Assembly: GCA_905479765.1 (NCBI GenBank)
Contig: CAJQNW010000050.1
Coordinates: forward strand, 1-32,778
Source of the DNA: an uncultured Tepidamorphus sp.
GTDB lineage: Bacteria > Pseudomonadota > Alphaproteobacteria > Rhizobiales > Tepidamorphaceae
Direction: 5' to 3'
DNA length: 32,778 nt
This document shows positions 32,359 through 32,778 of the stretch, piece after piece (position 1 is the first letter of the stretch; each line of letters opens with the position of its first letter). Position numbers and translations under genes: made by a program. The notes under the pieces were generated by a model. It was not told the DNA's origin and searched no databases. It saw only the letters and a program-made list of their open reading frames with translations.

Positions 32359-32775
32359 TCAGTTCTCGAGGCCGGCAAGGCTGATGATGTTCGGCCCGAA
32401 CCTATCGACCCAGTGTCGTGTCTTCGTAGTCAGCTTCTCGACATTCCACCCGTCCGCCCACAAATTCGGATCGCCCTCGATATCGACCGTCCACGCCCGT
32501 AGTACGTCCAGCGCTTCGCCGTAGCTGTCGACATTCGAAAGATCCGAAACCAGGATCGGTGCGTCTTTCCCGCCTGTGGTGCTGCTCGCAGACCACGCGA
32601 AGAGAAATGGCCCTCGGCCCGTCACGTCCACGCCCGCGAGCTTCGCTGCGATGACCGCCTTGGACGAAGATGTAAATCCGTATCTTTTTATTGCCGCGTC
32701 GCAGATGTCGACCTTCGGCATGCCGTTCATCGCTGCTGCATACACATCGCTGTCGACGGGCCAGACGGTAACCAT
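32359..32775 (-). CDS. Hypothetical protein at window edge (possibly 5'-truncated)
   Basis: 138 residues visible, ending at the stop at 32359. The first ATG is at 32775, three bases from the window end, so the true start may lie outside. The sequence has balanced composition and looks like a real folded protein (ITFSS-like strands, SSTTGGKDAPILVSDLSNVDSYGEALDVL, then a Trp-rich stretch LRAWTVDIEGDPNLWADGW). No signal peptide, membrane segment or known motif is visible. I do not recognise the family. It is convergent with the AraC gene. Confidence 0.55.
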   Translation of the reverse strand: MVTVWPVDSDVYAAAMNGMPKVDICDAAIKRYGFTSSSKAVIAAKLAGVDVTGRGPFLFAWSASSTTGGKDAPILVSDLSNVDSYGEALDVLRAWTVDIEGDPNLWADGWNVEKLTTKTRHWVDRFGPNIISLAGLEN

Positions 32776-32778
32776 CTG

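Noticed and set aside
1-32778. CRISPR array, tRNA/rRNA genes, insertion sequences, prophage, defence or toxin-antitoxin system
   Set aside because: Looked for and not found: no regularly spaced repeats, no tRNA-like clover structure recognised, no transposase or integrase motifs, no known defence gene.

Overview
This 32.8-kb, GC-rich window reads as chromosomal sequence from an alphaproteobacterium, most probably a free-living member of the Hyphomicrobiales (Rhizobiales). Seen directly: a CtrA orthologue, a CheA ending in a receiver domain, an ornithine decarboxylase / GNAT / homospermidine synthase cluster, and serC-serA preceded by a hairpin placed like the alphaproteobacterial serC leader. 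No tRNA, rRNA, insertion sequence, integrase, CRISPR array or recognisable defence system was found. Most of the window is ordinary core and light accessory chromosome.

Region by region. 1-3363: the end of a chemotaxis operon (cheA end, cheW, cheY, cheB, cheR). 3419-3452: a terminator shared with the convergent ctrA. 4196-4568: a regulatory gap rich in GANTC sites and CtrA-like boxes, followed by fliI-fliJ. 6357-9492: a sulfotransferase-like gene, divergent from a peroxiredoxin-like gene, then a class III cyclase fused to an alpha/beta hydrolase. 9493-9744: palindromic intergenic repeats. 9745-14373: minus-strand genes for homospermidine synthase, a GNAT, ornithine decarboxylase behind a structured leader (speF-like position), and an EamA transporter. 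14527-17365: purA and a proline-rich single-pass membrane protein. 17433-19421: a TPP riboswitch, a 14-codon leader ORF, thiX and thiY. 19422-20628: a structured gap with a terminator, then HIT and DUF1697 genes. 20644-22331: a TetR regulator divergent from a crotonase-family gene, with an 18-bp perfect palindrome between them. 22513-24918: a GST, then a likely copper-delivery operon (DUF2946-like, PCuAC, SCO). 24946-28665: a histidine phosphatase, serA, an intergenic repeat, serC and the serC leader. 28670-32778: a low-coding stretch, a DUF1254/DUF1214 protein divergent from an AraC regulator, and a hypothetical gene at the edge.

How the parts fit. The motility section links chemotaxis output, the CtrA cell-cycle regulator and the flagellar export ATPase. 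A CtrA-like box lies just upstream of the start I prefer for fliI (TTG 4569). The metabolic sections carry several RNA-level controls: a TPP riboswitch whose downstream hairpin can hide the only good ribosome binding site, a structured leader before ornithine decarboxylase, and the serC leader.

Nothing here looks like a wholly new multi-gene system. The best leads are the leader ORF between the TPP riboswitch and thiX, the cyclase-hydrolase fusion, the TetR operator next to a crotonase lacking one classical catalytic glutamate, and the unexplained structured gap after thiY.
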